From Lethocerus indicus (taxonomy: Eukaryota > Arthropoda > Insecta > Hemiptera > Belostomatidae): a stretch of 64,000 nt of DNA. Of the stretch, positions 25,736-39,140 are shown one piece after another. The stretch spans positions 7,388,585 through 7,452,584 of the forward strand of contig JACDQD010000002.1 of the NCBI GenBank assembly GCA_019843655.1, read 5' to 3'. A program made the translations under genes and the position numbers. The notes under the pieces are model-generated. The model saw only the letters and a program-made list of their open reading frames with translations. It had not been told where the DNA came from and made no database searches. The stretch's first letter is position 1; each line of letters opens with the position of its first letter.

Positions 25736-26320
25736 ACACTAATTAGGACGTGTCACCGTGACGGCAAGTAAGTATTAGGACCCTCCCGGGGAGGATAAAG
25801 GCCGTTTTCTCACGAATTTCTCCCCGAGAGAATATTTGCACACATAAAATACGCGGAAGGAGAATATTATTTTATGTAACACAAACATGTAGGATATTTA
25901 CATTTTTCATGAAATTTTATTTTCACATAAAATTGTATCGCTATCTCCGGAAGCCGCTTTGATAGAACGTTACTACGTCATTTTTGTTCTCTGACTCCTG
26001 CTTGGTTAGTTCTTCGGTGGCAAATTAAATTCGCGAGTTCCCGAATTATGCTTTGAAATAATATGCCATATTTTCTTTTATTTATCTATATTAGAACATA
26101 ATTCTTTTTTTTACTCGAATCATTATGCGCAATTGTGCACAACCGACAAATTATGCACTCATTCTCAATTTACTGTTGAATAATCCAGAATTTGGAGTTA
26201 TTAAAATATTATCCTTTGATCTCGATATAATAATTTCCAAATTAAATACGATTTAGGAGAATTTAGGTTATTGTCGTTAATTACAACTCCGAATATTCGC
26301 ACGCTTTATTGATTGCTACT

Positions 26321-26330
26321 ATGACGTCAT
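26321..26330. promoter_or_regulatory. Consensus CRE-type site
   Basis: ATGACGTCAT contains the full TGACGTCA palindrome bound by CREB/ATF-class bZIP proteins. One exact match is expected by chance in about this much DNA, so it is a site by sequence only. Confidence 0.3.
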
Positions 26331-27322
26331 CAATCCATGTATTTCGACTCTTTCAGTCAACGGCCATAGGAAGTCGGCGTAGTGGCCTCGTTCAGCGTTT
26401 ATAAAAGAATTCATTTCTTGTGCAAACCGATGGAGCGTGTGCCATTGTTTCCTCCATTACCTATCTACTTATGTCTGACCTCAAAGAGCGCCGGGGTGAA
26501 CTCAAGCTGACGGTGTTAAACCCAATACACAGGCAGAATTCGAGGGAAAAGCGGACGTGACGAACTGAACCGATGAACAGACGAAGCGCCGGCCCCAAAA
26601 TCCGTTACAGATTCGACAGCTTCATTGTTAATCCATCCATGAACCTGTTGGACCTCCGCAGAGTCGCTTTGAACGAATTTGAGGTGCAAATTTTCGAGCT
26701 ACACATTATCGAGTGGATCAAAAGCGTATAATCGGTTTAACGCCGGTCCGAACCCATTTTTTATCCGTGGAGCGTAGTAAATTATGAAAATAAAATGCGG
26801 ATGAAAGTAAAATGGCGGGTTATAGATGTGAAAAATGAGATACGGCTTAGTCGGCATACCTAGAGTTGGTGACCCGAACATTGCCAAGAATCATGTTGTA
26901 TTAATAGGACATTATATAATATTCTCCAAAAAAATATAATTTCCTCTTTTCCGATTTTTCCCAGAAACCGAATGAATTATTTTCACGAACAAGTTCATTT
27001 ATGCACAAAAATTAAAAAATATGCTATGATATTTACCGTTTAAAACGCTTCGTTTGGATTAGTCGTGATTGGAAATAACATAAATGCCATCCGGAGTGGT
27101 AAAATAGCGTGTTGGGAACAGTAAGATTGAGTGACCGAAGGTTTGTTTAAGCGAAACCGGTGGATTGGATGGGGGTGGTTTGGGGGGTGAGGGTCACGTG
27201 TGCCCAAGCCAAATAAAGCCTGCCGAGAGAGGGGCCTAAATAAAATTCAGCCGATTTGCATAATACCACACCCACCCAGCTCCGTCTCCAGAACTATCAC
27301 CCCACTAACATTACCCTCAGCT

Positions 27323-27350
<28 letters not shown>
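27323..27350 (+). repeat. CA dinucleotide microsatellite
   Basis: An uninterrupted CA tract of about 28 bases, flanked by C-rich, G-poor sequence. Confidence 0.95.
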
Positions 27351-27353
<3 letters not shown>

Positions 27354-30300
27354 CCACCAAGTAGGGAGGATATTATTATAAAATGCCTTTATTAAATTCG
27401 TAATTTAAAACCGATTAAGCTTAATTTTGTAAATTTGTCTTTGAAAACAATTTATCGGAACATCGAATTAATTTATTTTTCGCAAATGGGTTTATTATAT
27501 ACATCAAAGGGAAATTTGTTTTTAAGTATTGTAATTATTTTTTTATTTCCTACGCTTATTAAAATACCGACTATTGATTCAATTTATTTTTTGTTCTGTA
27601 TCTAGATTTTAATGGCAGCATCATCCCCTATCTTGTATTTATATTTCCATTAAATAAAAATGAAATAATTTTATTATTTAAATAGAATAATTGAATTTAG
27701 TTTCCTTAAAATTTAAACAAATCTGTCAACAAATATTCCCTATACTTTAACTTTTTTTATTTAGCGAGAATAGTAATTTTTATGGCGAGTTTTGTAAATG
27801 TTTGAGAGAATTCGTATTGTCGTAGGATTTTCGGAAAAATTGGATACGGATTATGATTTTATATTATAATGTTAATATCGCTGACCAAGGGTACATCTTC
27901 GGTCAGGCTAGTAATTTAAATTTTTATTTGACAAACGAACCGAGAGGAAAGGGAAAGAGCACGTAATAATATTTTGGATCCTGTTCAATGAGGGAAAGAA
28001 AATGCGATTCCGATAGTCGGACCATAATTTCTACGCGTTTCTATTCTTCTGCACCGACGATGGGGAAATAAAATAAGCCGATAGGAGTGCTTCAACTTTT
28101 AAAGGACCGTCGACCCCGAAGAGGCCCAGGATATTCGAGGATGAGTGGCCACAACTCCTGACACTCCAGTAGAGGCCTATACGCGGATCGATGAATTATT
28201 GAAATCGAATATAAATCCCATTCCTTCCGAGGTAGTTTCTATTCTTTTTTCTTTTTCTTCTCCCATTTTTTTCATAGTGATATTATACCGAGTGGCGGTC
28301 TTTGGGAAGGCTGAGCGGGCTGGCGTTGCACCGGTTTTGAATGGATGGTGGGTCCAATAGGAGAGGCCACTCGGCGGATAAGTGTATGTAGGAGTGGCGG
28401 TGTTTAACCCAGTCGAGACCGCGCATTGACCGCACAAATATATCCCCCTATTATACAAAAATATCTGTCTCTTCTCTCTTCTTTCTCTTCCCTCCTATTT
28501 TCTCTCCTATTCCCAACTCAGAGCCAGTATACGCTCAGTATGCCCTCCGACCCCTCACCCGCTTTTCAACAATGTATGTCTCATATTTCCAATCCCTAAT
28601 GTAAGCAATCGTTTCATTGACGTTCCCTGTTTTCCTAGCAAAACTTCTAGAAGAAGGGGATAATTGAACTATTCAACAATGTTTGGAGGTACACGAGGGC
28701 TGGTATCGGAATATGAAATGCTGCTATGAAATACTTTTGAAAAACGAATGATTAGATAAATTATTCCGAGGCAGTACTTAGTTGCAGAAAAAACTGAGTA
28801 GGTGAGGGCTGAAGTGACCCTCCACTAATGTATTATATAATGGTCATGCCCGGGGATGGGACTTATTTCCCAGCCGGGCCATTTATTATGGCCGAGGGGC
28901 CTGGGGCGCATTTCATCCCTCCGAATCAACTGGAATTGTAGTCATCGTGCCGTGGACGTGGGCGCGCGTGTGTTTGTGCCGGGGGTGCAACAATGGCCTT
29001 CAGTGACCGCACTATCATGCTGAGCTTGGACCCCGCCACACGCGACACACGCCTAATGCCTAACTCTATTGTTAACATCCCCCGCCCCTCGGAATCGAAT
29101 TAACGCTTGATAGTACGAGATTAGCCGTATCATGGCCCCACTTCTAATGCCCCTACATGCTCCGATTCACTTAAGACCTGCCCTCACAAAAACACGTTCA
29201 ACCGAGCTTCGCTTATTCAGGACGCTTTAAAGATTAAGAGATCTACGATATTACTTGTATAAAATTACGAACGTCTAACAAAAACGTATAAAGGAATAAA
29301 ATTAAGAAAAACGCGGTTAGCATTTTACGTTTTATTTATTCAGAAATATTCCTCCCTTTCACTACGACCTACTGAATTTAGCCTTCTGTGAGTGTTCGCT
29401 GTTATGTACCAATATTGCTGGGTAGAATCAGTTAGCCCGGAAATAATATAAAAAAGTAATTCCAAGTTTAGAAGGAGATAATTAAACAATTATGTAACCT
29501 AATTCTAGGAAGTTGAAGAGGCTGAGAGAGGAATGTTTACGTACCCCCTACACAGCCCTAGAGGCTGAGGGGTGTAATGTTCATGTTTACCGCCTTAGAC
29601 GTCCATATCTTGCCTCTCCCGGCTCCTCCTGGTAAGATCTGAACTTGTATGATTGTGTTACCGAATTATATTTGTTTTTTTTGAAAAGTGTAATCTGTTT
29701 CGCTCCGAAAATAACTTCTCGGGTTTCGTAGATGAGTAGAACCATCCTGTGCCATTTTCCTACGTATCGTTTATTTCATAATATTTCAATTTTTGTTATT
29801 ATCGTAGGTGACTTTGGAACGTCACGTTCATTTGATAGGACTATACTACTTGAAATCATTCCTTAGTTGCAATTTAATGTTAGAATATAACATTCCGATG
29901 TTTCGTTGAAATTAATTTTCTGGATTCTCTGCGTTAGAGTCGTCTCCGTTGTACGGAAGACGTTACGTTTTTAATCGAGTACAATAATTTAATGAAAAAA
30001 ATAAATCATGACCGCCTTTGGCTTTACCTTTTGCCTTTGCCTTACCTCAAGGATCATTCATCGGTTCATAGATATTATCCAAATATCATCTGGTAAATCA
30101 TTTCCTTAAGTGAACGACTTCGGTAAACTAATTTAGATTAAACGAAATAGATTTAATTTAGTGAATGAGAGTGGAAAGAATAGGAACCATTTTAAAATGT
30201 GCGAAACTATTAAGGTTTAAATTTAAAACGTTCTTATTTGGGCTATCTTAACTATTATCTTCCGGCGTAATTAACAGAATTTTAAAAGTTTCATTCCGCC

Positions 30301-31647
30301 TCATGAATATTCGGTGGGTCCTAACCCGAAGTAACCAGGAAGCTTTTCTCCCCTTCTAACGCTGAAATTTTCCTAGGACGGGAGGTTTTATACATTCATT
30401 AATATAAATTGGGCCGTCACTTTGGAAACGAAGATGTCTGAACGATAAATCTTTTTTTTTAAGGAGAATTTTTCCGATATAGTATTTGTCGTAATATTAA
30501 TAAGATTATTTATTTCAAGTAATTTATCACATTATACACTGTTATTGTTCATATTTGAATCTTCGCAGCATATTCGCGAGAAATAAGTATGTCGTGTATA
30601 GTGTACTGCCATGCGAATTAGCAAAAAATAATGTGGTAAATGAAAGTTTACCAAATTCAAGTTAAAAAATTAAATCAATCACAACAATTCATTTAGTGGC
30701 TCAGAGTGAGTTAGATATAAGTGGTTATGTTTATTAGAAACGAATTGTGTACTAATTTTCGAATTTAGTTTTCCCGAGTAAACTTTCATTTTTCAGAACA
30801 AATTGAATCGTTTCAGATTTCTGAAGCAAAGGAATTACAGCAATTTCATTTAAATGCCAGCAAAAAAACTGAGAACCTGCCTTTTTTTTCTACCGCGTAC
30901 ATTTCTAAGGTAACAATATGGAAGCTATAAAAATTCCGCGGTTTTGTGGTGGGAATAATTTGCCAGTTTAAAATGGACCCGCCGGCAGAGATTCAACCGA
31001 ATTGAACCGAGTTTATTTAAAAGCCAGGGTCCGTTTTTTAATGGAATCCGCTTTGTATTCATCGATAGTCGACAAGTCAAATATACCTGCAGTTTTTGTA
31101 TACGCTGAGTTGTTTGTATTTTCTGCGCTCCATTCTGGTTTATACGAGGACAGTTAGGTATTTTCTCATTTGGCAGCGTAATGACGGCGGCCTTATTGCT
31201 ACTAAGTCATTCATTATCGCTTTCATTATCAGAATTCCAGTGGATAGTATGTTACGTAAATGGTAAATTGAAACAATAGTTTTTCACAAGTATATTGCCC
31301 TCATGCCTAGACCACTACGTCTGACACTTCTGGTTCTAAATTCCAAGTTGTCTCCCGTCAGTTTCTTCATTGTGTGTTGGTTATGTTATTTTTTACACGC
31401 GGATTATTATATACAAATATTTGATTGCTTCGGTTCCTTTTTCCTCGACTTCTGTTTCAATTTCCATTCCAATTCTTATTCTCGAAATCTGACGATTGAA
31501 ACGGCGATAAATTTATTATTCCGGCGCTGAAATAAAACCCAAAGTAAATCCCGGTGAAACTAGGCCACTCATTTCTGGCGTCGGTATAAACGACGCCGAT
31601 AAAATGTTTTCCGACTGTCCTCTAGGGGGGTGGCGACCGAGGGTAAA

Positions 31648-31708
31648 CAGTCTCCCTCTCTCCCACCCCCTTTCCCTCTCCACCTCTCCCTCTCCCTCTC
31701 TCCCTCCG
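31648..31708 (+). repeat. CT/CCCT-rich polypyrimidine tract
   Basis: About 60 bases of imperfect CTCCCTCT repetition form an almost pure pyrimidine strand. The minus-strand frame reading GERERERW through it is repeat-derived. Confidence 0.85.
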
Positions 31709-32216
31709 ACATAGTTCTAAAGGAGGGCCGACGAAGCCTTAACGAAACGGCAAACACTCCGACCCGAGAATCGACTTAATGGATTGAACTGGGCGTTAAC
31801 AGGGAGACGTGTAAACACACCGACATTTGTCCTCCACTCCCGACATTTCGGTTCGACCCTGGAGCGCTGCTCCTGTTGATTGGCCACAAAACGGGACATA
31901 TTTAAAGCGGGCTCGGCCACCGACTAACATGTCAGAGTGATGGAGCGCTTATTTATTTTTTTATTTATTCGATTATGACTGGCGACTACTGAGCTTTCGC
32001 CAGTGGTCGGCGGACTCCCTGACTCAAAGAGCTACTCTCCAAATATATAATGTATAAATTTATTTGATTCATTTAAAGAAGCAGAAACTTGAAAATGTAG
32101 TAGGTAAGTTTTAATTTTCAAGTGGTATAGAAATAAAATATCCCCACGATCGACGGTTTGCTGACCCCTGCTTTATATGTTTTCGTTGGAATAATTGTTC
32201 AACGTGTAACAATTAT

Positions 32217-32219
<3 letters not shown>

Positions 32220-32271
<52 letters not shown>
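32220..32271 (+). repeat. AT dinucleotide microsatellite
   Basis: An uninterrupted AT tract of about 52 bases, one of the two longest in the window. It yields the Ile/Tyr repeat in the overlapping frame. Confidence 0.95.
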
Positions 32272-32272
<1 letters not shown>

Positions 32273-35200
32273 TTTCTTCGAAGATCTTAAGAGCCGATAA
32301 GTTCCCGAAGAAACAGAGTTCGTTCGGTTCGATTTTCTTCTGCATCTTATTCAGTTTCAATCATTTCTGACTTTTCTTCTCCGTATAACTTGCAGTCGCT
32401 TAAAAGCTTGCTCCGAATCGTTGTAGAACACGTCCTACGCTAGTTTGCGTTGTTCCGGATCCTATTTTAAGGAGGTGCTCACATTGAACTAATTCAATGG
32501 GGAATATAAAATACGAGTAAACAATTTCGCCGACCGTGAAAATAAGCAAATAGATTTGTTAGTATCGACATCGGTGTAATATTATCTCGGTAGTTCGTTG
32601 CCTGCCTAACCCGGTTCCATATCGACTGTCAATGTGATAGGACGTTCCTTCGTTAACTGACGTGCATAATTACCCCACCATGTTACTGTCCATCACGTGT
32701 ACGACGTTTATTAGTTTAATAATTCAAATTGTAGTAGACCATTGCTCTAGTGGAGCAATAATTTTCGTCGCTTGGTCTATTCAAATAAGGCGGCTTTGTT
32801 ATGGGACCGCGGAAAGTGATAGCTGGTTTTTCTCTGGGACGCAGAAAATATATACCCAGCTATCTTACGGGTTCGGCCATTTAATGGAATTAGCGAAGTT
32901 CAGGATAAAAGATGTGACGCGCGAATTCGCTTATTAGCGTATATATTGTATGAGGGTTGTCCACGAAGTTAATCCGGGTTGACGAGAAAATATTAAGAGG
33001 CAAAAAGAGAAATTCGGTAAAACTGGGTTAATTGGACCGGGACTATCCGGTGATAATATCGCTACAATTGATGTTCATCCCTCAATTACACAGAGAGAGA
33101 GCATTGGCGCTCTAGTCTGGAAAGTATAGAAGACCCCATCGCCAAGTGATTACCGAACTTGTCTTAATTAAAAACCTGCAGTAGACGGCTAGTAGTAGTG
33201 GACGGTTTTATTTTCTATAGGGACTACGTGCTTTAAATTGTGGGGAATCGATAAAAAAAAAATTGCAAATTGGATCAGGATTTCAACTACAAAACCAATT
33301 GCTTTTCTCATTCCCCTGCCCTTCGGAAACCGGATATATTTTTACCAGGGGAAAAATGTTAGATTGGCTTAGCCAATCCGTGTCCATAATTTGAAGATGG
33401 CGTTTTAAAACCTCGTCACGTATATGTGCCGTGTGTGTTAGTGTGTGTGTGTGCGGTATGAGCGGCCGACGGGCAAACACCGTGCCCGCGTTATAATTAC
33501 CATGCGACCAATTATACCGACATCGTGTGTCGCATAGGTTGAGCGCGTTAGAGGTGCACGTCTCCGCCGATGTGGGTGTGCGTGTGCGTGAGTGGCGTGT
33601 CCACGGGCGCCATTGGCGGCTTGGCGGTACTTTGTACAGTGAGACCACTTGGGCTAAATGACGACCCTGGCGTGTCACCTGGAATTTAATCGCTGCTCGT
33701 ATCGCCCTGTTCGGCCCTTTATATAAACACTTTAATTTCTGTTCTCGGCAAAAATATTTCGTATAATTTGTGTTTTCCTTTTCTTAATAACCTAATGATA
33801 GCGGAATTACAAGGTAAAAGCTTTTGTAAGACGAAAATTAATAGGAGCGCTTGTATAATTCAGCAGTTTTACTTTTAGGACTCTTTTGTAAGGTATGCGT
33901 AAGATATTAAAAGCAGAAGGGGAGAGGGGATATCAATCTATCTGCTGCATTCGTTAATGTGTTCTAAAATATTTTAATAAATTATTAGTTAGTACTTGAA
34001 TCAGTCAGAGTTCAAGAAACAGAAAAAGAACATTCGTGGGAATACGATTCATTTTTCTATAACCTTTAATCACTTAAATGTAATTATATTTATCATAAGT
34101 CCAAGAAAGGAAAAAATTCTCAAATAGAATCAAATTTGTAATCGAAACATGTGGCCGACGATTTAAATATTAAGAACGTGAAAGAAGGTGAAATAAATTC
34201 TCTTGGTGACAGGACGCTTAAGCAGTTGCCGATATGCATTATACCATGTACCCACAAGAGAGATGATATTATTATAGAAAATTATTATAATGAATTTAGC
34301 TTTTCATCTGCATTAGCCCGTTGTATAACGATTAAAGCGAGTCGAATGAATGGTTAATGAAGAAGCGTAGTCTGGTTCAGTCCCAAAACAAACAAGTAAA
34401 CGGCTATTGTAATAGTCGAAGAAAGAAGGGGCAGACACCGATTTGGGAAACTTGTTGAGCTAAGTGCGGATTTGAATAGTGCCACCGGCGGACGAGTAAA
34501 CGGTTCGAGCGGCGGATACTTGATGCCCGGCAAGAAAATATAGGGAATGAAGAAATGGTTCGCTTTTGTGCCGGGGAACTTTTGAAGTTTGGGGCCTAAA
34601 CTGGGGTGGACAGCTAGCAGCGGAGAATCACCGTAGTATCGTGGGGGAGTATATGGTGTTATGAGAAGGCAGGTGGCCCGCCGCTTTGTGACTTGTGTGT
34701 GCAATAAGACACTACGCTCTTTGATCTTGTCCACGACGAAATCCCCATAGACCTACCGGCCGTCGGAGGAGAGTGTTTAAGCGTATATATTTTGGCTTTT
34801 GTAGTCAAAACCGTGGGTGGGCTATCGGTTGTTTATTGGGAATTTCGGGCAATATTCTCCGCACGGGGTGGTAGGGGTAGAAAAGGGCGAGGAAAATTTT
34901 AGATATTCCGAATTGTCCGATTGTCCCCTATATGAACAAGGAAAAATTTTTTCCAATGAATTTCAAACATTACAATCTTCGGTCCAATATTATTTTATAT
35001 TAAGATATTAAGTTCAGAAGGAAAATTTAGCTTTTCAACGAACCTTTCGGATTAGCATGAGTTGTAATATATAACGATGGTGCAAAGTAAGAGGCCGCGC
35101 ATCTTTCCTTCCAGTAGAGCTTTTCCGTCTAGTTCAATTTGTGGGACATTTTTATTAGAAATGTACACCTTCCGCAAATGTGTAACTGAGCCTTTCTGTC

Positions 35201-37620
35201 CTTGTGCTCCGTTTTCATTATAATTGCTTTGTGTCCGTATTCCGGGCATAATTCATCAAATTCGGAGCAGTAACTTGAGACAATTTACAATATGACTCGT
35301 TTACATTTTCTCCCGACGCCCTTCCTTTTGGTGTGGGGAAAGGAATGAACTTTCTCCCTTGTACAGAAGGCGAGTTTAAATATTAGACGAAAATGTATTT
35401 ATATAATTAGTGTCTTCAACACAATCTCATTACTCCACTTACAATTATTCCACTTATCGTAAGCTTCTTTATGCCTTCTTTATTATTTATGTTTCAACGA
35501 AAGGTAATTCAGTTCACGGGTTCATCGACCTACTTGTTCCGTGCCCTAATCATTTGGAGGATTGGAGGATGCCCTAATGCTACAAACGAAGGATACAAAT
35601 AATAGGCAGTATTTAATAACACAACAAAGTATTTCCTTTACTACTTTGCGTAGTAAGTAGTATGCGTAGTTAAATTACTATTTAACGCAATTTCGTGACG
35701 ACCTTCTCTTATCTCGAACTTCTATTATTCTGAATTGTTCCTTTTTTTATTAAATGCTAATTTGGTGCGGTTGGAAGCGTGCTCCTTCAGTTAACAAGGA
35801 GGGTCTTGTAGTAGCTACCTCGACTCCTTTAACAATAGAGGGGCATTTACCGGGGCTTAAATCTCCAGACAAAAGCTTAATTGTCTCTATAATGACGACA
35901 TACATCTACTTCGAGCCTCCATTTGAAACATTTCGACCAACAGCAATAAAACTGGCGCCGTTATGCCGCTCCCCTTACCAACTTCCAAGAACCCAACGAA
36001 ATTTCCAACTAACGTCCTTCACAGCACACTTCACCAGCCTCATTAAGCAGTCATTTCCCACCATTCACAATATCCTTGCCTGCCTAACCACTCAAATTGC
36101 TCTCTATGTTTCTATCGGAGTTTCATAAATAATCTTTCCATAATTTAATTCTCTTCCAACATCAGTTGCAATCAGTTCTACGATAATACAGGCGTCGATT
36201 TACAAAACAACTTCAATTAAAAAATGAAAAATTATTCTGCCAGATTGTTTTGGGTTTCATTAATTTTAATGGTTGCTCGGGACATTTCCGAGGTTCCTTT
36301 ACTTATTGCTTACCTTTATCGATAGTGATGCTAACACTGCGAACCGATTCCAGGGTCTACCACATCAGGCAACATAGGTATTATGATGTGGACACCAGTT
36401 TGCTATCAAAATGTAGTTCGACATTTAAAACTAATCGCCTAATAACATTTGAGGCCAATTTGACTCATATCTGTACGTAAGAAAAAATAAACCGATTAGC
36501 TAAATATGAATACATCTACTAATAATAAAGCAAGTAAATTCGATACTTTTAAAAGACATGTTATGACAGTAGTATTGACAAAATGTTTTGTTTAGAATGC
36601 TTTTATTTCACGCATATTAACAATAAACAAAGATAAAAATTGTATTCTGTCAAATGTTTTCATAGTAAGCTTAAAACCGGGTTCATTTGAGTTTTTATTT
36701 CAATTTATTTATTAACGTTCTCCATATTGGATGTTTTATTTGATTTCAAAAGTAATATTTTCAAAAGTAACACACATTACCCCATTCATGCCTGTCATAC
36801 GTCCGATTGGCGGCCGAAATAAACTGTAGCTTATTTTTCTGGCAGATTGCTCAACTCAATTCGAACTGAATTCCCCAAAACATTTCCATACCTCGTTTCA
36901 AAGGAGCCGTCCTTTCGATTATAAAACATTTAATTTATTTTGTAAATTGGTAACTTTTCATCGAAATTCCCTTTAAAATCCATAAAATAGGTTTTTTTTT
37001 ATATTGAACTTATTCGATCTGACAAACGTTTTTGGGAACTGTGTCGTATTTGAAAACGTTATTTTATTAATTTTTATATCCTAGGTAATCCTTTAGATCT
37101 CATTAAATTATCTATTCTGAATACAATGTTTCAGTATAACTACATAGATTGTAACGCATCCAATTATCTATCGCCTGTTTATTAAACCTTTAATCTTTAG
37201 CAATTATGTATTTCTAATCTCACAGAGTATTAGTATAGAAAGGATTTTAAAATTAATAAAGGTTATAATATTTAATTTACGTTCTCGATTCTTCTTACCA
37301 CTAGTCCTACCCTCTGTAATCATTCCCTTTATTGAATAAATAACTAATTATTTTCTTGGTTTGAAGAGCTGGTTGCTTTTTCATTTATTAATTAGGTTTT
37401 AATTTTTAAAAGGGTAATTGTTGAATAAACTCAACTTGTGATACCGCTTGTTATTATCGTACCGCCATTATCAATCTAACCGGTCTTGCGGGTCATAAAA
37501 TATTATATTCAATCTGTTTTAATTTTCTTTCATTAATGCATTAAATATTAGTAAATATTTCATTTTATATTTCAATTTATTAAAATACCTATACATTCAC
37601 CATTAAATTATATTTGAGAA
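32272..37620. other. Non-coding region, AT-rich
   Basis: No gene is recognised. A GT-rich, CpG-containing patch lies at about 33421-33640, where the 131-codon minus-strand frame is repeat- and composition-driven. Two small adjacent inverted repeats sit at 35638-35656 and 35669-35686. The 126-codon minus frame at 34354-34734 and the 124-codon plus frame at 35754-36128 show no domain. From 36,480 to 37,620 the sequence is plain AT-rich DNA. Confidence 0.5.
33421..33600 (+). repeat. GT-rich low-complexity patch
   Basis: GTGTGTG runs at about 33428-33454 and again at 33570-33590 (GTGGGTGTGCGTGTGCGTG) flank a mixed, CpG-containing stretch. It is imperfect simple sequence. Confidence 0.7.
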
Positions 37621-37632
37621 GGTAAAATTGAT

Positions 37633-37673
37633 TGTAGGTTCGTGATGTTTCTGTCTCCTCTCGCTGGTTAGGT
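37633..37673 (+). repeat. Left inverted arm of the 37.6-kb element
   Basis: This 41-base arm pairs with 37795-37835 with a single mismatch (G in the left arm, A in the complement of the right arm). Its CTCCTCTCGCTGG part also occurs in the 24.8-kb copy. Confidence 0.9.
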
Positions 37674-37794
37674 CTTTTGCTAGACCGGTTTCGGCTGCTC
37701 GCCACCTTCAGTAGCGGTGTTAGTCACTGTTAGCACTTTGGATGTTTTTTGGGCATCCTCACTGCACTGTCACTTTCACATGTACTTAGACAGT

Positions 37795-37835
37795 ACCTAA
37801 CCAGCGAGAGGAGACAGAAACATTACGAACCTACA
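37795..37835 (-). repeat. Right inverted arm of the 37.6-kb element
   Basis: Reverse complement of the left arm at 40 of 41 positions. It is followed by the tail containing CCCTCGC, which also follows the right arm of the 55.6-kb copy. Confidence 0.9.
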
Positions 37836-38689
37836 GTATTCCAACCCCTCGCAGACCACAAAACAGGTATATCAAATTAGTAAAATTGATTATTATATGT
37901 TCATCATTAACAGCAGGTATGAGATTGTTGTATACATTGAATATGTTAATTTCTATTGTTATAATGATAGTAAATTGTCCGTTTAATCGGTGGTCAACAT
38001 TGGTGTGATTGGTATTTGGGCCATTGAATGTCTAAATCGAGTTTGACTGATTGTTTGTTAGCTGTTCGGTCTTCTCCGTCATTAACTATTCTCGGTTCAC
38101 CAATTGAATTGTCGTATTCTGTTCCTGTTTATAGTTAAAAAATAGTAAATTAACGGCAATCCTGTCCAATGAAACAGATCCTGAAACAGCATAATTACGT
38201 TCTCGCATTCTTTTAACTTTATGCAAAATCGCCATTAAAATTCTGGAATTACAGCCATAATTAATATCGTTATTTTCCCTCCACTATCTGATTTGATCAT
38301 AGGCTAAAATCGTAATGAATTACATATACATGTTCGCCGGCGGTGTGGCATTCTCTGTACACTGTAACTACACTATTACAAAGGGCGATCTTACTCCAAA
38401 CCCTCACCGACAACGTATTTGATATTTTAAACTAACTATCGTACTTTCAAAGCTTACACGTTTGTAAGTAACTACTATAAATTGGCATTTAATTAGCTTG
38501 AAATCGTCACAAGCGTTAGGTTCGAGATCGGAACGGGTAGTTTGTGTATGGAGGGGCCAGCCGGTGCCTAGAAAACGGAAATCAAATTTCTACGATTACG
38601 AAACGGAGGCGAACCCGAGTGTCAACACCGTCGGTCGAGTGTCGCGAAATTAATTATTCTCAGTTCCTTAATTGGTAAGGACGTTGGTG

Positions 38690-39140
38690 AGGTGAGGCGG
38701 GGGCGGGCGGGGGGAGGCTCCACGGCTGATTGCCTCGAGGAATTCAGCCCCCTTCATCCCCCACCCTAATTACTCGTGAAATTTTACCTTCTAATTAGTC
38801 CCGGGCAAAGCGGTGGGCGCGACCGGGTCGCCGCCAGGGATAGAAAGAGAAAGAGAGAGAGTTGGAGCCGGGGGTGGGGGCGGGTGAGGTCAAGAGAGAG
38901 AGGGAAGACAGGTGGGCGGGAGCCGAGCAACTCATTGTGTATGCATTGCAGGACGCTCAAACCCGCGCCCCGGTCCTCCACTATAACCCCCTCCTCCACC
39001 TCCTCCTCCACCGCCACCCCCCAACGCCAGGGAAAAAATTAATTAAAGCCCCGTGCCCCTTTCCGACGTCTCATCGCGGCCCCCCCGAGGAATCTGTGTC
39101 ACTTGAGGGCTCCCAGCCAGCCCTCCGGGTGGCTGCATTG
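38690..39140. other. GC-rich block: G-rich, then GA-rich, then C-rich
   Basis: G runs at 38699-38716 (GGGGG-c-GGG-c-GGGGGG) are followed by a GA repeat near 38846-38860 and more G runs at about 38870-38885. A CTCCTCCACC-type pyrimidine stretch then runs over about 38986-39020. The abrupt strand switch from purine-rich to pyrimidine-rich is striking. The frames across it on both strands are low-complexity. A regulatory island is plausible but not shown. Confidence 0.45.

Larger units (their letters stand above)
25736..32215. other. Non-coding region, mainly AT-rich
   Basis: No gene is recognised. Contents include a perfect ATGACGTCAT site at 26321-26330, a G-rich stretch at 27171-27193, a CA repeat at 27323-27350, CT-rich DNA at about 28468-28515 and a CT/CCCT-rich tract at about 31648-31708. 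A GC-rich patch at about 28850-29000 has GCGCGCG and GTGTG runs. The 27,360-27,870 and 29,640-30,900 stretches are plain AT-rich DNA in which I see nothing. Confidence 0.5.
37622..37891 (+). mobile_element. Short foldback element with 41-bp arms, tail and 12-bp flanking duplication
   Basis: The left arm (37633-37673) and right arm (37795-37835) are reverse complements at 40 of 41 positions; they begin TGTAGGTTCG and run through CTCCTCTCGCTGGTTAGGT. Between them lie CTAGACC, the family core GGTTTCGG (37687-37694), six bases, GCCACCTTCAGTAG (37701-37714) and a small GGATG/CATCC hairpin. A tail of 44 bases follows the right arm and includes CCCTCGCAG. The 12-mer GTAAAATTGATT occurs immediately left of the element (37622-37633) and immediately after the tail (37880-37891), which looks like a target-site duplication and sets the insertion at about 246 bp. 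There is no coding capacity. A duplication this long is more usual for retroposed elements than for cut-and-paste transposons, so the class is open. This is the best-preserved copy in the window. Confidence 0.8.

Noticed and set aside
31855..31868. GGTTCGACCCTGG, like a tRNA B box
   Set aside because: The T-stem does not pair, and the other tRNA arms are missing.
33283..33678. 131-codon open frame on the minus strand, the longest in the window
   Set aside because: It runs through GT/CA-rich simple sequence, has His/Thr runs, shows no domain, and such a length is expected by chance in 64 kb.
34354..34734. 126-codon minus-strand frame
   Set aside because: Pro/Leu/Ser-rich, with no recognisable domain and no exon borders.
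35754..36128. 124-codon plus-strand frame
   Set aside because: No domain, and no supporting start or splice context.
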